Of a DNA stretch of 64,000 nucleotides, positions 15,897-23,960 are shown piece by piece. The notes beneath the pieces were generated by a model. The model saw only the letters and a program-made list of their open reading frames with translations. It had not been told where the DNA came from and did not search any database. The stretch's first letter is position 1. Every line of letters starts with the position of its first letter. The DNA comes from Mariniphaga sp040772505. GTDB taxonomy: Bacteria > Bacteroidota > Bacteroidia > Bacteroidales > Prolixibacteraceae. The stretch is taken from NCBI GenBank assembly GCA_040772505.1, contig JAXGYA010000007.1, forward strand, positions 1 to 64,000. The letters run 5' to 3'. Position numbers and translations under genes: made by a program.

Positions 15897-17498
15897 TTTA
15901 ATCCCTAACTCCGCTCCGTTAGGTAGTCTATTTCCAATTTCTTAAAAAGGTCCTTAGTCTTTTTGGTTGTTTCAGTAGTGTACCATTGGCCGTTGATATT
16001 GATCTTTGAAATGGATTTGGAGATTTCTACAATGTCCTTGGGCGAGTAGTTATTCAATTTCTTTGCCTCCCTCAGCTTCCGGTACAGTTTGTAATAAGCG
16101 ATCATGGCCAGGAAATTGGCCATGAGCCATCCCTCGAGCACCATCCTGTTCTGCATGTACATCCGGTCGGCCTTCATGAAGTTCTTGTAGGAGTCGAACA
16201 TCACTTCTATCTCGTTGCGTTGCTTGTACTTTTCGTACAGTTCCTGAGGCTCGACATCCGTGTTGCTTGTCAGGGTGAGTGTGCCGAAGGTGTGCAGTTT
16301 CTTATCGAAACCCTTCTTCGTGTATTTTTCCGGGAAGGTTCCCATCCGTAGGATATAGTCCCGCTCCTCTTCCGTACGTAGCTTCTCGTCCAGGTACGTG
16401 ACGAACTTCTGTCCTTCCTTCAGGTAGGAGTAGTACCAGATCACCCGGTTCTCGTGGATGAAGAACTGCAGTCCTTTCTTGAACCCCGGCTGCTCCAGCG
16501 GGGTGAAATCAATCAGGGTGTTGTTCCGGTAAAGCGGGATGATGTATTTTAACTTATTGTCGTTCAAGGTTTTTATGTTCGACTTGCTGTAGAACCCCTT
16601 GTCAGCGATGAAAATCACTTTGTCGGTCTTCATCTCCTCCATGCAAAGTTTCATGGAACTCACATCGGTGATGTTCCCGTTGATCAGGCGGTAATAGACC
16701 GGCTGTTTCAATTCGGAGGCGAACATGTACATCAGCCTGACCTGTTCGTCGTAGTTCCGGGCGGGATTGTAACCGGGGGCATTTATGTCCAGCAGGTTAG
16801 AAGTGGTGGTGACGTGCGTCGAGTCTATCATCACGTATTCATCGAGCGTGCCTCTCCCCCCACCCGCGAGGCGGGTTTTCATCCAGTCTAGGATCAGTTG
16901 CCGGTTCTCACCGACATACCTTAGCGTGGCGGTTATCGTCTTGTCCGTCAGGGCACCCTTGTGCCAGTGGAGCGAACAGTAGTCGTGGTGGTGCAGGCGC
17001 TGCATCCGTTTTATGGGTGCCTGGTGCGCGAAGCGCATCATGGCCACGGTGAGAAGGACTTCCAGTTCCCCCGGGTCGAAAACGGACGACAATCCCTTGA
17101 TCTCCTCCTCCAGGAGCTCGCTGAACAGGCCGAACACCCCGAACATCTTGATGTCGACTTTCGAGGGGTCGACGCTTCGCTTCGCCTGCTGTTTCAACAT
17201 GTTTTTCTCAGAGGGCACGAAACCCTCTTCACGCGTTATTTTACCAAGCAGCCCGACGGTGACCTTGTCGGTACGTTTTTTCTGCTTGTTATAGCGGTAT
17301 TCTACCTGGTATTTGTAGAAATGCCCGCCTACTTTCTTGATTTCTGTTCTCGGCTCCTTGAATTCTTGAACCCATTCCGGTAAATACATAAGCAACATAA
17401 TTAGGTAGCTCAAAAATAGTAATAAAAAAGTGATATACAAGCGTGGATAACACTTTTTTTGAAAATAAGCGGGGAATTAGGCGGAGTTAGGGATTAAA
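15897..17498 (-). mobile_element. IS4-superfamily (IS1634-like) insertion sequence
   Basis: The element is bounded by perfect 18-base inverted repeats, TTTAATCCCTAACTCCGC at 15897-15914 and its complement at 17481-17498. It is 1602 bases long and holds a single transposase gene whose stop codon lies inside the left repeat. I see no convincing target-site duplication; the two flanks differ. The right flank is the 3' part of a CPBP protease gene whose 5' part is not present on the left, so a deletion has accompanied or followed insertion. Confidence 0.85.
15905..17389 (-). CDS. IS4-superfamily DDE transposase
   Basis: A 494-residue transposase, apparently intact. The first catalytic Asp lies in YVMIDSTHV, the second in FIADKGFYS, and the Glu in the IS4 signature Y-(2)-R-(3)-E-(6)-K, which is met exactly by YKQRNEIEVMFDSYK. 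The N-terminal 90 residues are basic, as expected of a DNA-binding part. The stop is in the left inverted repeat. The frame opens at 17440, but the preceding 17 residues are a hydrophobic run of low credibility, so ATG 17389 (MYLPEW) is preferred. G+C and codon use are visibly higher than in the neighbouring genes, with many CGG, CTG and TCC-type codons, consistent with recent arrival. Confidence 0.9.
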   Translation of the reverse strand: MYLPEWVQEFKEPRTEIKKVGGHFYKYQVEYRYNKQKKRTDKVTVGLLGKITREEGFVPSEKNMLKQQAKRSVDPSKVDIKMFGVFGLFSELLEEEIKGLSSVFDPGELEVLLTVAMMRFAHQAPIKRMQRLHHHDYCSLHWHKGALTDKTITATLRYVGENRQLILDWMKTRLAGGGRGTLDEYVMIDSTHVTTTSNLLDINAPGYNPARNYDEQVRLMYMFASELKQPVYYRLINGNITDVSSMKLCMEEMKTDKVIFIADKGFYSKSNIKTLNDNKLKYIIPLYRNNTLIDFTPLEQPGFKKGLQFFIHENRVIWYYSYLKEGQKFVTYLDEKLRTEEERDYILRMGTFPEKYTKKGFDKKLHTFGTLTLTSNTDVEPQELYEKYKQRNEIEVMFDSYKNFMKADRMYMQNRMVLEGWLMANFLAMIAYYKLYRKLREAKKLNNYSPKDIVEISKSISKININGQWYTTETTKKTKDLFKKLEIDYLTERS

Positions 17499-17717
17499 TC
17501 AAAATCAGTCATTGCGGCAGCAATAATCCACGGAACGCTGAATGGAACGGCAGGAATTTCAATACTCGTAATTTCAGGCGGTAACGATCTGACCACAGGA
17601 CTGACAGGATTAGCCGGCTTCACTGCACTGATAATTTCTTTATTAATCCTCTATTTATACGACAGCAAATTGACTAAAGAAAAAATAATCACCAGTAAAA
17701 TGGCAAATTGGCTGTAA
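17499..17717 (+). pseudogene. 3' remnant of a CPBP-family intramembrane protease
   Basis: Directly after the IS right end an open frame of 72 codons runs to TAA at 17715. It reads as the C-terminus of a CPBP (Abi) protease: AAIIHGTLNGTAG contains the conserved His and Asn of the last catalytic motif, followed by a hydrophobic helix (FTALIISLLILYLY) and a short basic tail. No start codon belongs to it, and the sequence left of the IS does not supply the missing N-terminus. This is a gene broken by IS insertion with deletion of its 5' part. Confidence 0.75.
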
Positions 17718-17779
17718 ATAAGCTTATTAACAAATGTTTACTCACCTGTTGAATATATTTTCATTCAAAATTCAAAATT

Positions 17780-18586
17780 ATGTTTTCGAGAAAAATTGTT
17801 TTTATCACCTTTTTCATTCTTATCAGCAGCATTACAAGCTGCTCTTCCACAATGCAATCTGAAAACAATCCAAAAATTGTGGCGCATCGTGGAAAAGCCT
17901 GCGGCTATCCTGAAAGTTCGCTAAGCGGTTTCAAACAGGTTTTGAGAAACGGGGTGGATTACATTGAAATTGATGTCCGCACCACTTCAGACGGAATCCT
18001 TGTGATTTTACACGACGGGAGACTGAACCGCACAACCAGGTCAAAAGGACAAATCAAAGATTTATCATTCCGTGAATTGCAGCAGGTAACTTTGAAAAGA
18101 AAATTTCGCGGAAACAAAAATGAAAAAATACCAACACTGGAACAAGTTTGCAAACTGATATCAGCGCATAATCACTCCAATAACAAACCGGTAAATCTCT
18201 ATGTGGACTGCAAAGATGCAGATCCGGTCAAGCTGATTAATATTTTAGAAAAATATGACTTGAAAAATGAAGCAGTTTTTTACGGAAGCGACTCCTATCT
18301 TAAAAAACTGAGAGAAGTTATGCCCAATTCCCGGATAATACCCGCGCTGAAGAGTATGGATGAACTGGAGAAAAAACTGGAAGACCTCTCCCCTTACGGA
18401 TTCGACACAAAATGGAAAATATTGAACGGGCTGACCGTAAAACAGATTCACGCAAAAAACGTAAAAATTTATACTGACCTGCTATTCATCAATGATCGCC
18501 GGAGCAATTACAAAAAAGCGCAAAAATGGGGAGTTGATGCAATTCAGACCGACAGAATGAAAAAGGCTAAGAAAGCTTTTCGCTAA
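17780..18586 (+). CDS. Glycerophosphodiester phosphodiesterase lipoprotein
   Basis: A 268-residue lipoprotein of the GDPD family, hydrolysing glycerophosphodiesters such as those from deacylated phospholipids to glycerol-3-phosphate and an alcohol. The signal peptide ends in a lipobox, SSITSC. Catalytic residues are visible in order: His and Arg in VAHRGKACGYPESS, Glu and Asp in YIEIDVRTTSDG, and the second His in ILHDGRLNRTT. The TIM-barrel tail ends with DAIQTDRMKKA, matching the usual GDPD ending (the family often has TN(R/Y)P). It probably sits on the periplasmic side of a membrane. It stands alone downstream of the IS and the broken CPBP gene. Confidence 0.88.
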   Translation: MFSRKIVFITFFILISSITSCSSTMQSENNPKIVAHRGKACGYPESSLSGFKQVLRNGVDYIEIDVRTTSDGILVILHDGRLNRTTRSKGQIKDLSFRELQQVTLKRKFRGNKNEKIPTLEQVCKLISAHNHSNNKPVNLYVDCKDADPVKLINILEKYDLKNEAVFYGSDSYLKKLREVMPNSRIIPALKSMDELEKKLEDLSPYGFDTKWKILNGLTVKQIHAKNVKIYTDLLFINDRRSNYKKAQKWGVDAIQTDRMKKAKKAFR

Positions 18587-18652
18587 AAAGCTTATAACGA
18601 AAAATCTCCGATTAAAAAGGGACAGGCAAGCCAAAAATTCACGCGATGCGAA

Positions 18653-20113
18653 TTACAATGAATCGCCAAAATCCTCTTTAAATTTGGCTACGAGCTTTTC
18701 TGTCCAGTCCCCTTTAGCTTTCAGGCGACCCATGAAGAAACGCAGCATCGGTGGTTCTTCTACCCATTCAAGTCCACCCACCAGATGACGGTTTTCAAAG
18801 AGCCATTTCACCCGGTCAATCATGAATTTTGTTTGCGAAAGGGTGAACACACGGCGTGGGAAAGCGAGCCTGAGCAATTCAACATCGGCTAAAATATCAT
18901 TTCCGTTTTCATCACGGACACTGGAAATACTGCCACGCTCCATGCCGCGAACTCCCGAAATGATAAACAGAGCAGAAGCTAAAGCGCCTGCCGGATAGTC
19001 ATTTTGCGGAACATGGGGTAAAAAGCCTTTGGCATCCAAGTGGACTCCAAGTGCTCCCGGAGGTGTAATAACCGGTATTCCGGCTGAATCAAGCTGATTT
19101 ACAGCATAGGCAATAAAGGCGGGCGACTGACTGATTACCGTTTCATCGCAGGTTTCGTTGATACCAACAGCCATCGCTTCAATCTCCCTGACGGACATAC
19201 CGCCATAGGTCAAAAATCCTTCATACAAAACAAGCAGATTACGCATTTTCAGATAATACTCTTTACTATCGGTTACAATGCCGCCTCCGCGTGTTGAGCT
19301 AACTTTGCGACTGGAAAAATAGATTAAATCGGCATAACTGCACATTTCCCGAAGAATATCTTTTATTTCGGTATTTTTGAATTCCTCCTCGCGATGCTTT
19401 ATGAAATAGGCATTTTCGCCAATCAAACTGGCATCCAGTACCATCATGGTATCGTTTTCCTGACAGATTTTTTTAACGTCGCGCATATTCTGCATTGAAA
19501 AAGGCTGACCGCCAATCAGATTAGTTGAAGCTTCCATGCGTACAAAGGCTACGCGCTCCTTCCCATACTCCTTAAAAACCGCTTTCAGCTTTTCAATATC
19601 AATATTTCCCTTGAAGGGTTTATCACTTTTAATTTCCAGAGCATCTTCACCATAAATTTCCAGAACTTTGCCGCCATTCAATTCCATATGCTCTTTGGTT
19701 GTGGTAAAATGGTAGTTCATCGGAATAACATCCCCTTTTTTGATAAAAGCCTGAGAAACAATATTCTCAGCTGCACGACCTTGATGAGCAGGCAAAACAT
19801 AATGCTTCCCAAACACATCACGCAGTGCTTTTTCCATGCGATAAAAACTTTGTGAACCGGCATAGGCATCATCTGCCTGCATCATAGAGGCTACCTGGTT
19901 ATCACTCATGGCATTCGTTCCGGAATCAGTAAGCATATCCAAAAAAACATCTTTTGTGTTCAGCAGGAAAGTGTTAAATCCAGCCTCTTCCATCGCTGCT
20001 TTGCGCTCATCAATTGGTTTAAGAAAAAGCTTTTGAACAATACGCACCTTGTGTAGTTCCACGGGAATTTGCTCGCCACTGTAAAATTTAATGGCGTTAT
20101 TCTGTTCTGTCAT
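18653..20113 (-). CDS. Divergent tryptophanase/tyrosine phenol-lyase family enzyme
   Basis: A 486-residue PLP-dependent beta-eliminating lyase. Like tyrosine phenol-lyase (TPL), and unlike tryptophanase, it has Thr in FTTT (136-139, TPL Thr124) and Arg in GMERGS (TPL Arg381). Also kept are Tyr84 (TPL Tyr71) in DAYAGS, Asp227 that holds the PLP ring nitrogen, the carboxylate-binding Arg in FPRRVFT, and the PLP lysine, Lys270, in SSRKVSS. Two residues differ: the usual KK pair before PLP is RK, and the Arg following the PLP Asp (DATR) is Leu230 (DASL). So it is a distinct subgroup; the substrate may be Tyr, Trp or another beta-substituted amino acid. Divergent from hisS. Confidence 0.75.
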   Translation of the reverse strand: MTEQNNAIKFYSGEQIPVELHKVRIVQKLFLKPIDERKAAMEEAGFNTFLLNTKDVFLDMLTDSGTNAMSDNQVASMMQADDAYAGSQSFYRMEKALRDVFGKHYVLPAHQGRAAENIVSQAFIKKGDVIPMNYHFTTTKEHMELNGGKVLEIYGEDALEIKSDKPFKGNIDIEKLKAVFKEYGKERVAFVRMEASTNLIGGQPFSMQNMRDVKKICQENDTMMVLDASLIGENAYFIKHREEEFKNTEIKDILREMCSYADLIYFSSRKVSSTRGGGIVTDSKEYYLKMRNLLVLYEGFLTYGGMSVREIEAMAVGINETCDETVISQSPAFIAYAVNQLDSAGIPVITPPGALGVHLDAKGFLPHVPQNDYPAGALASALFIISGVRGMERGSISSVRDENGNDILADVELLRLAFPRRVFTLSQTKFMIDRVKWLFENRHLVGGLEWVEEPPMLRFFMGRLKAKGDWTEKLVAKFKEDFGDSL

Positions 20114-20313
20114 ATTTATGTAATTTGAAAATTAGATGATTAAAAAGTGTCAAAAATAGCTCTTCAATTTGGAATTTGCTGTAATTAAAAAATTTGTTTT
20201 CAACTTTAGATGATAATTTATGATAATTATAAACAATAGAACAAAAGAACAACACTTTAACGCTCCAAAAGCTGACATTTTATCAGCTTCACATCAAAAT
20301 CACTTTTATTCAT

Positions 20314-20321
20314 TATTTTTG
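20314..20321 (+). promoter_or_regulatory. -7 box TATTTTTG of hisS
   Basis: TATTTTTG fits TAnnTTTG and lies 23 bases before the hisS start codon. The -33 element is unclear. Confidence 0.45.
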
Positions 20322-20344
20322 CCCTGTATTAAGAAAAAGGAAAC

Positions 20345-21712
20345 ATGTCGCAAAAACCATCCATACCGAAAGGAACCCGGGATTTTCTGCCTGCGGAAGT
20401 GGTGAAGAGAAACTATATTTTCGACACGATTAAAGAGGTGTTTAAACGCTATGGTTTTCAACCCATTGAAACGCCGGCAATGGAAAACCTCTCCACTTTG
20501 ATGGGAAAATACGGAGAAGAAGGGGACAGGCTGCTTTTCAAAATTCTCAATTCAGGTGATTTTATTTCGAAAGTTGAGGATGAAATGCTCATGGGAAGAG
20601 ATTCAGGAAAAATCACTTCAAAAATTTCTGAAAAGGGATTGCGATACGACTTGACAGTTCCTTTTGCACGGTTTGTGGCACAATACCGCAACGATGTTGT
20701 TTTTCCTTTCCGGCGATATCAGATTCAGCCGGTCTGGCGCGCTGACCGTCCGCAAAAAGGGCGCTACCGCGAATTTTTTCAATGTGATGCCGACATGATC
20801 GGGAGCGACAGCTTGCTGAATGAAGCCGAGCTGGTCCAGATTATAGATGATGTTTTCACAAAACTGAAAATTAATGTGGTCGTAAAACTGAACAACCGGA
20901 AAATCCTGGCAGGTATTTCGGAGATTATCGGTGAAAAGGAGCTGCTGACAGAAATTACAACAGCCATTGACAAGCTGGAGAAAATTGGCTATGAAAAAGT
21001 GATTCAGGAGCTGACGGAAAAGGGCGTATCGGGGGAAGCCATTCAAAAGCTGCAGCCTATTCTTGCGTTAACCGGCAGCACTTCCGAAAAAATCAACCGG
21101 CTAAAAACCATTCTTTCCTCTTCGGAAACAGGAATGAAAGGAGTTGATGAAATGGAAACACTTTTTGGTTATCTCAGTCAAATGGAGCTGGAAAGCTGCA
21201 CTGAACTTGACCTGACTCTCGCCCGCGGACTGAACTACTATACGGGGACAATCATCGAGGTGAAAACTACCGATATGGAAATGGGAAGTATTTGCGGCGG
21301 CGGACGCTACGACAATCTTACAGGTATTTTCGGATTGCCCGATATTTCGGGTGTCGGAATCTCCTTTGGCGCTGAACGTATTTTTGATGTTCTGGAATAT
21401 TTAAAACTTTTTCCACAGGAGTCACCGGACACAACGCGTCTTTTCTTTGTCAATTTCGGCAAATCGGAAGAAGCCTACTGTTTGAAAGCACTGGCAAAAT
21501 TGCGCAAAGCAGGCATCAATTCTGAAATTTATCCCGAAAGCGCCAAAATGAAGAAACAGCTAAATTATGCCAACAGGAAAGAAATTCCTTTTGTTGTTTT
21601 AGCGGGTGATAGGGAAATGCAGGAAGAAAAATTCACCCTGAAAGATATGAAAACGGGCGAACAGCGAAAAGTTACCCTTGAAGAACTTATAAATACTGTC
21701 GCCCGTTTCTGA
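20345..21712 (+). CDS. hisS: Histidyl-tRNA synthetase
   Basis: Charges tRNA-His with histidine. It is a 455-residue class II synthetase. Motif 2 reads RYQIQPVWRADRPQKGRYREFFQCDAD (residues 120-150, only parts decisive), the histidine-binding motifs are LARGLNYYTG and CGGGRYDNL, and motif 3 is GVGISFGAERI. A C-terminal anticodon-binding domain follows (about 365-455). The start is the ATG at 20345, giving SQKPSIPKGTRDFLP, the normal HisRS opening. Neighbours are unrelated. I looked for a T-box or a His-rich leader ORF upstream and saw neither. Confidence 0.96.
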   Translation: MSQKPSIPKGTRDFLPAEVVKRNYIFDTIKEVFKRYGFQPIETPAMENLSTLMGKYGEEGDRLLFKILNSGDFISKVEDEMLMGRDSGKITSKISEKGLRYDLTVPFARFVAQYRNDVVFPFRRYQIQPVWRADRPQKGRYREFFQCDADMIGSDSLLNEAELVQIIDDVFTKLKINVVVKLNNRKILAGISEIIGEKELLTEITTAIDKLEKIGYEKVIQELTEKGVSGEAIQKLQPILALTGSTSEKINRLKTILSSSETGMKGVDEMETLFGYLSQMELESCTELDLTLARGLNYYTGTIIEVKTTDMEMGSICGGGRYDNLTGIFGLPDISGVGISFGAERIFDVLEYLKLFPQESPDTTRLFFVNFGKSEEAYCLKALAKLRKAGINSEIYPESAKMKKQLNYANRKEIPFVVLAGDREMQEEKFTLKDMKTGEQRKVTLEELINTVARF

Positions 21713-21756
21713 TTTTACCCCCGGAAGCTCATCTAACAGGAGTTGCAAACTACTTA

Positions 21757-22299
21757 CTATAAGGTTAACAGATATTTATCAATGTTTTCCGCAAACATTT
21801 TTTTCGTATCTTCTTTTGTGCGTGCAATACCCGACATCATCACCGGCTGACCTTTTACCGGAATGTATAAAAATGCAGGTATTCCGCGAATACCAAAAAC
21901 TGAAGCCAGTTCACGCTCTTTTTCGGTATCAATTTTATACACGTATATTTTGCCGGCGTAATCATTGGAAATTTCCTCCAAAATGGGTGAAGCAATTTTG
22001 CATGGACCGCACCAGTCGGCATAAAAGTCAATCAGCGCCGGCTTATCCCCTTTATAAACCCACTCCTGCGGAGTATTTTCATAGTCCCACACTTTTTGCA
22101 AAAAAACAGATTTTGTCAGATTAATTGAACCGCCTGCAGCATCCATACTCTCCGATACAGCATGAGCAGTACTTTCTGCCTGAGTCAATGGTTGCTGAGC
22201 CTGAACTTCATCATTGTTTTGGGCATTTTTGCTCTGGTTTGAAGCACAACTGACAGAGAATGCAACTATCATCAAAATAAATAGATATGTCTTTTTCAT
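21757..22299 (-). CDS. Thioredoxin-like lipoprotein
   Basis: A 180-residue exported thioredoxin-fold protein. The signal peptide ends in a lipobox, FSVSC, followed by a Ser/Asn/Gln-rich linker to about residue 75 and a thioredoxin domain with the active site ADWCGPCK and the cis-proline loop GIRGIPAF. WCGPC suggests a reducing disulfide role, in the periplasm or at a membrane surface. The start at 22299 gives a clean lipoprotein signal; the frame stays open 31 codons further upstream, through the 102-bp repeat, and that extension would spoil the signal peptide. The repeat therefore forms the immediate 5' leader, its last bases being the start codon. Confidence 0.85.
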   Translation of the reverse strand: MKKTYLFILMIVAFSVSCASNQSKNAQNNDEVQAQQPLTQAESTAHAVSESMDAAGGSINLTKSVFLQKVWDYENTPQEWVYKGDKPALIDFYADWCGPCKIASPILEEISNDYAGKIYVYKIDTEKERELASVFGIRGIPAFLYIPVKGQPVMMSGIARTKEDTKKMFAENIDKYLLTL

Positions 22300-22395
22300 C
22301 CAATTAAAATTAAAAGTTTTCAAAGGTATTGGATGTAACTCCCTCATTTTAATTATGCTTGTTTGTGAAGCATTTCTACATGGTCGTTTCATAAT
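22294..22395. repeat. Exact 102-bp dispersed repeat, copy 2
   Basis: Identical to 5552-5653. Here the left end overlaps the first two codons of the thioredoxin lipoprotein gene (minus strand, ATG at 22299-22297), so the repeat lies in its transcript leader. The minus-strand 31-codon frame begins at 22392 and runs in frame into the thioredoxin gene. The CATCCAAT/ATTGGATG pair in the repeat would put the start codon inside a hairpin. Confidence 0.85.
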
Positions 22396-22564
22396 CGAAA
22401 TTTTAATGTTTCAAAATTAATATTAAAATGCAAAGTAAAGAACTTTTTTCAATATATAGACCTATTTAGATATATGCATTTATACTTTTCACAATTGTTA
22501 TGCCATTTGGTTTAATGAACATTTTGTCAGTTTTAAACTTTTTTGAAAAAATTGTTCGCCCGAC

Positions 22565-22591
22565 GCAACCTTTCTTCATTTTTTTCATCTA
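22565..22591 (+). promoter_or_regulatory. Possible ECF-sigma-type promoter of the NigD-like gene
   Basis: GCAACC at 22565-22570 and CATCTA at 22586-22591 are 15 bases apart, the shape of an extracytoplasmic-function sigma promoter (AAC-rich -35 and C(A/G)TC -10). No TAnnTTTG box is seen here. The start codon is 31 bases downstream, after an AAGGAG sequence. This is pattern matching only. Confidence 0.3.
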
Positions 22592-22621
22592 TCCTATGTT
22601 ATTTAAAAAGGAGAAAAAATT

Positions 22622-23284
22622 ATGAAAAAAAATGTTCTAATTATTCTATTAATTTTAGTTTTCGGTTTTACCGGTTGTATGAAAGATGACGACGGGTATT
22701 CACTTGGAAAATTCTGGGTTGGCTTTGGGATGATTGAACAGGTAAGTTCAGACCCCATAAGCTATGTTATTCACATGGACAACGGACAAAGGCTTTTTCC
22801 AGTTGTGTCGGGCTATCAGCTGCCATGGTATTATCACGGAACCAACGACCCAAAATCGAGACTGAAAACCGGCGACCGTATTTTATTGAATTATACAATT
22901 TTGGGTGAAATATCGGAAAGCAGTGCAATAAAAAAGGATTTTAACATCAAGATAAATGAGGTAAAAAAAATCTTACTGAAAGATATTCTTGACATTACCG
23001 AGGAAAACCGGGACAGCATTGGGAACGACCCGATAATTGTTAAAGAAATCTGGCAAACTGACAGTTTGCTGAATTTTGAGATAAAATACTGGGGGCGCTA
23101 TGAAATCCATTATATCAATCTGGTTAAAAATCCTGGAGAATTAACCGAAGAGGATATGCCCATTGAGCTGGAGCTTCGCCACAATGCCAACGGCGACCAA
23201 AGGGATATACCTTTTGCCTCTTTCGTTTCGTTCAGACTGAATGAAATTCAGATTCAACTAAAGGGGCTGGACTCAGTTCAATAG
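22622..23284 (+). CDS. NigD-like lipoprotein
   Basis: A 220-residue lipoprotein: signal peptide with lipobox GFTGC (Cys about 19) followed by the acidic KDDDGY sequence that targets many Bacteroidota lipoproteins to the cell surface. The rest is two beta-rich domains. The first has VIHMDNGQRLFPV and LKTGDRILLNYTILGE, the OB-like pattern of the NigD N-terminal domain; the second carries LVKNPGE and ELRHNANGDQ, typical of the NigD C-terminal domain. NigD-like proteins are common in Bacteroidales and their role is unknown, although some lie in bacteriocin-like (nigrescin) loci. It is monocistronic, with a terminator 100 bases downstream. Confidence 0.8.
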   Translation: MKKNVLIILLILVFGFTGCMKDDDGYSLGKFWVGFGMIEQVSSDPISYVIHMDNGQRLFPVVSGYQLPWYYHGTNDPKSRLKTGDRILLNYTILGEISESSAIKKDFNIKINEVKKILLKDILDITEENRDSIGNDPIIVKEIWQTDSLLNFEIKYWGRYEIHYINLVKNPGELTEEDMPIELELRHNANGDQRDIPFASFVSFRLNEIQIQLKGLDSVQ

Positions 23285-23383
23285 GAAAGTTGTCAGCAAA
23301 ACTATGATGGGAAAACCCTTTGAATATAAAGGTGTATATCACTACAACAAAAACAATTAAACAGTTTAAAGATTAAGTTGGGC

Positions 23384-23429
23384 AAAGCCGCTCTAAACCT
23401 CAAGGGGTTTTTTGAGCGGCTTTTATTTT
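23384..23429 (+). terminator. Rho-independent terminator after the NigD-like gene
   Basis: AAAGCCGCTC (23384-23393) pairs with GAGCGGCTTT (23414-23423), followed by a T-rich tail. An inner pairing of AACC with GGTT shortens the loop. The A-run on the other side lets it also work for the converging DUF302 gene. Confidence 0.85.
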
Positions 23430-23465
23430 TATTTTCGTATGGGAATTTACCGTGAAATTCTGTGT

Positions 23466-23858
23466 TCATCCAATTTGCTGAATCACCCTTTCGAGCCTGC
23501 GGGCAACTTCGGCAGCCACCTCCTGAACAACCGGGCTTTTAACTGCAAGCATTGAAGCGACCGAATCAACTGCTGCAACTTCCACATCGCCGTTTTCATG
23601 TTCCTGAACTGCCACACTGCATGGAAGCATCACCCCAATATTTTTTTCACTGTCAACTGCCTGTTTTGCATAAACCGGATTACAGGCACACAAAATCTTA
23701 TATTTCCTAAAATCAATCCCAAGTTTCATTTTGAATGTGCCCTGCATATCCACTTCGGCCGGAACGCCAAAGCCTTCCTTACCCAATTCGTTTTTGACCG
23801 TCTCAATGACTTCTTCAAAACTTTTATCTTTTATTGTCGTATTGAAATGATAACTCAT
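23466..23858 (-). CDS. DUF302 domain protein
   Basis: A 130-residue soluble protein of the DUF302 family. The features are the N-terminal strand-helix YHFNTTIKDKSFEEVIETVKNEL, then FKILCACNP-like sequence (here KYKILCACNPVYAKQAV) and the strand GVMLPCSVAVQE. The fold resembles the TT1751 ferredoxin-like proteins; a role in metal or redox stress is often suggested but not proven. Two conserved-looking cysteines (ILCAC) and one in MLPCS could bind metal. The start at 23858 gives MSYHF, the expected beginning; 14 extra upstream codons are poor. Converges with the NigD-like gene. Confidence 0.85.
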   Translation of the reverse strand: MSYHFNTTIKDKSFEEVIETVKNELGKEGFGVPAEVDMQGTFKMKLGIDFRKYKILCACNPVYAKQAVDSEKNIGVMLPCSVAVQEHENGDVEVAAVDSVASMLAVKSPVVQEVAAEVARRLERVIQQIG

Positions 23859-23960
23859 ATAAATTATTTTTAAAAAATTTGAACCATAGAGTAAGAACAA
23901 ATATTATACTATTCCGTTCAGTCCTTTTCAAAATAAAATATGAGTCCGCACTGAAAAAAA

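Noticed and set aside
15838..17459. AAAAAAAGTGT at 15838-15848 facing ACACTTTTTTT at 17449-17459 as the IS ends
   Set aside because: The perfect 18-base inverted repeats at 15897-15914 and 17481-17498 are better ends and the transposase stop lies within the left one; the AT-rich match is likely chance.
20114..20344. tnaC-like Trp leader peptide, or a T-box before hisS
   Set aside because: I saw no short ORF with Trp or His runs and no T-box core or specifier loop in either direction.
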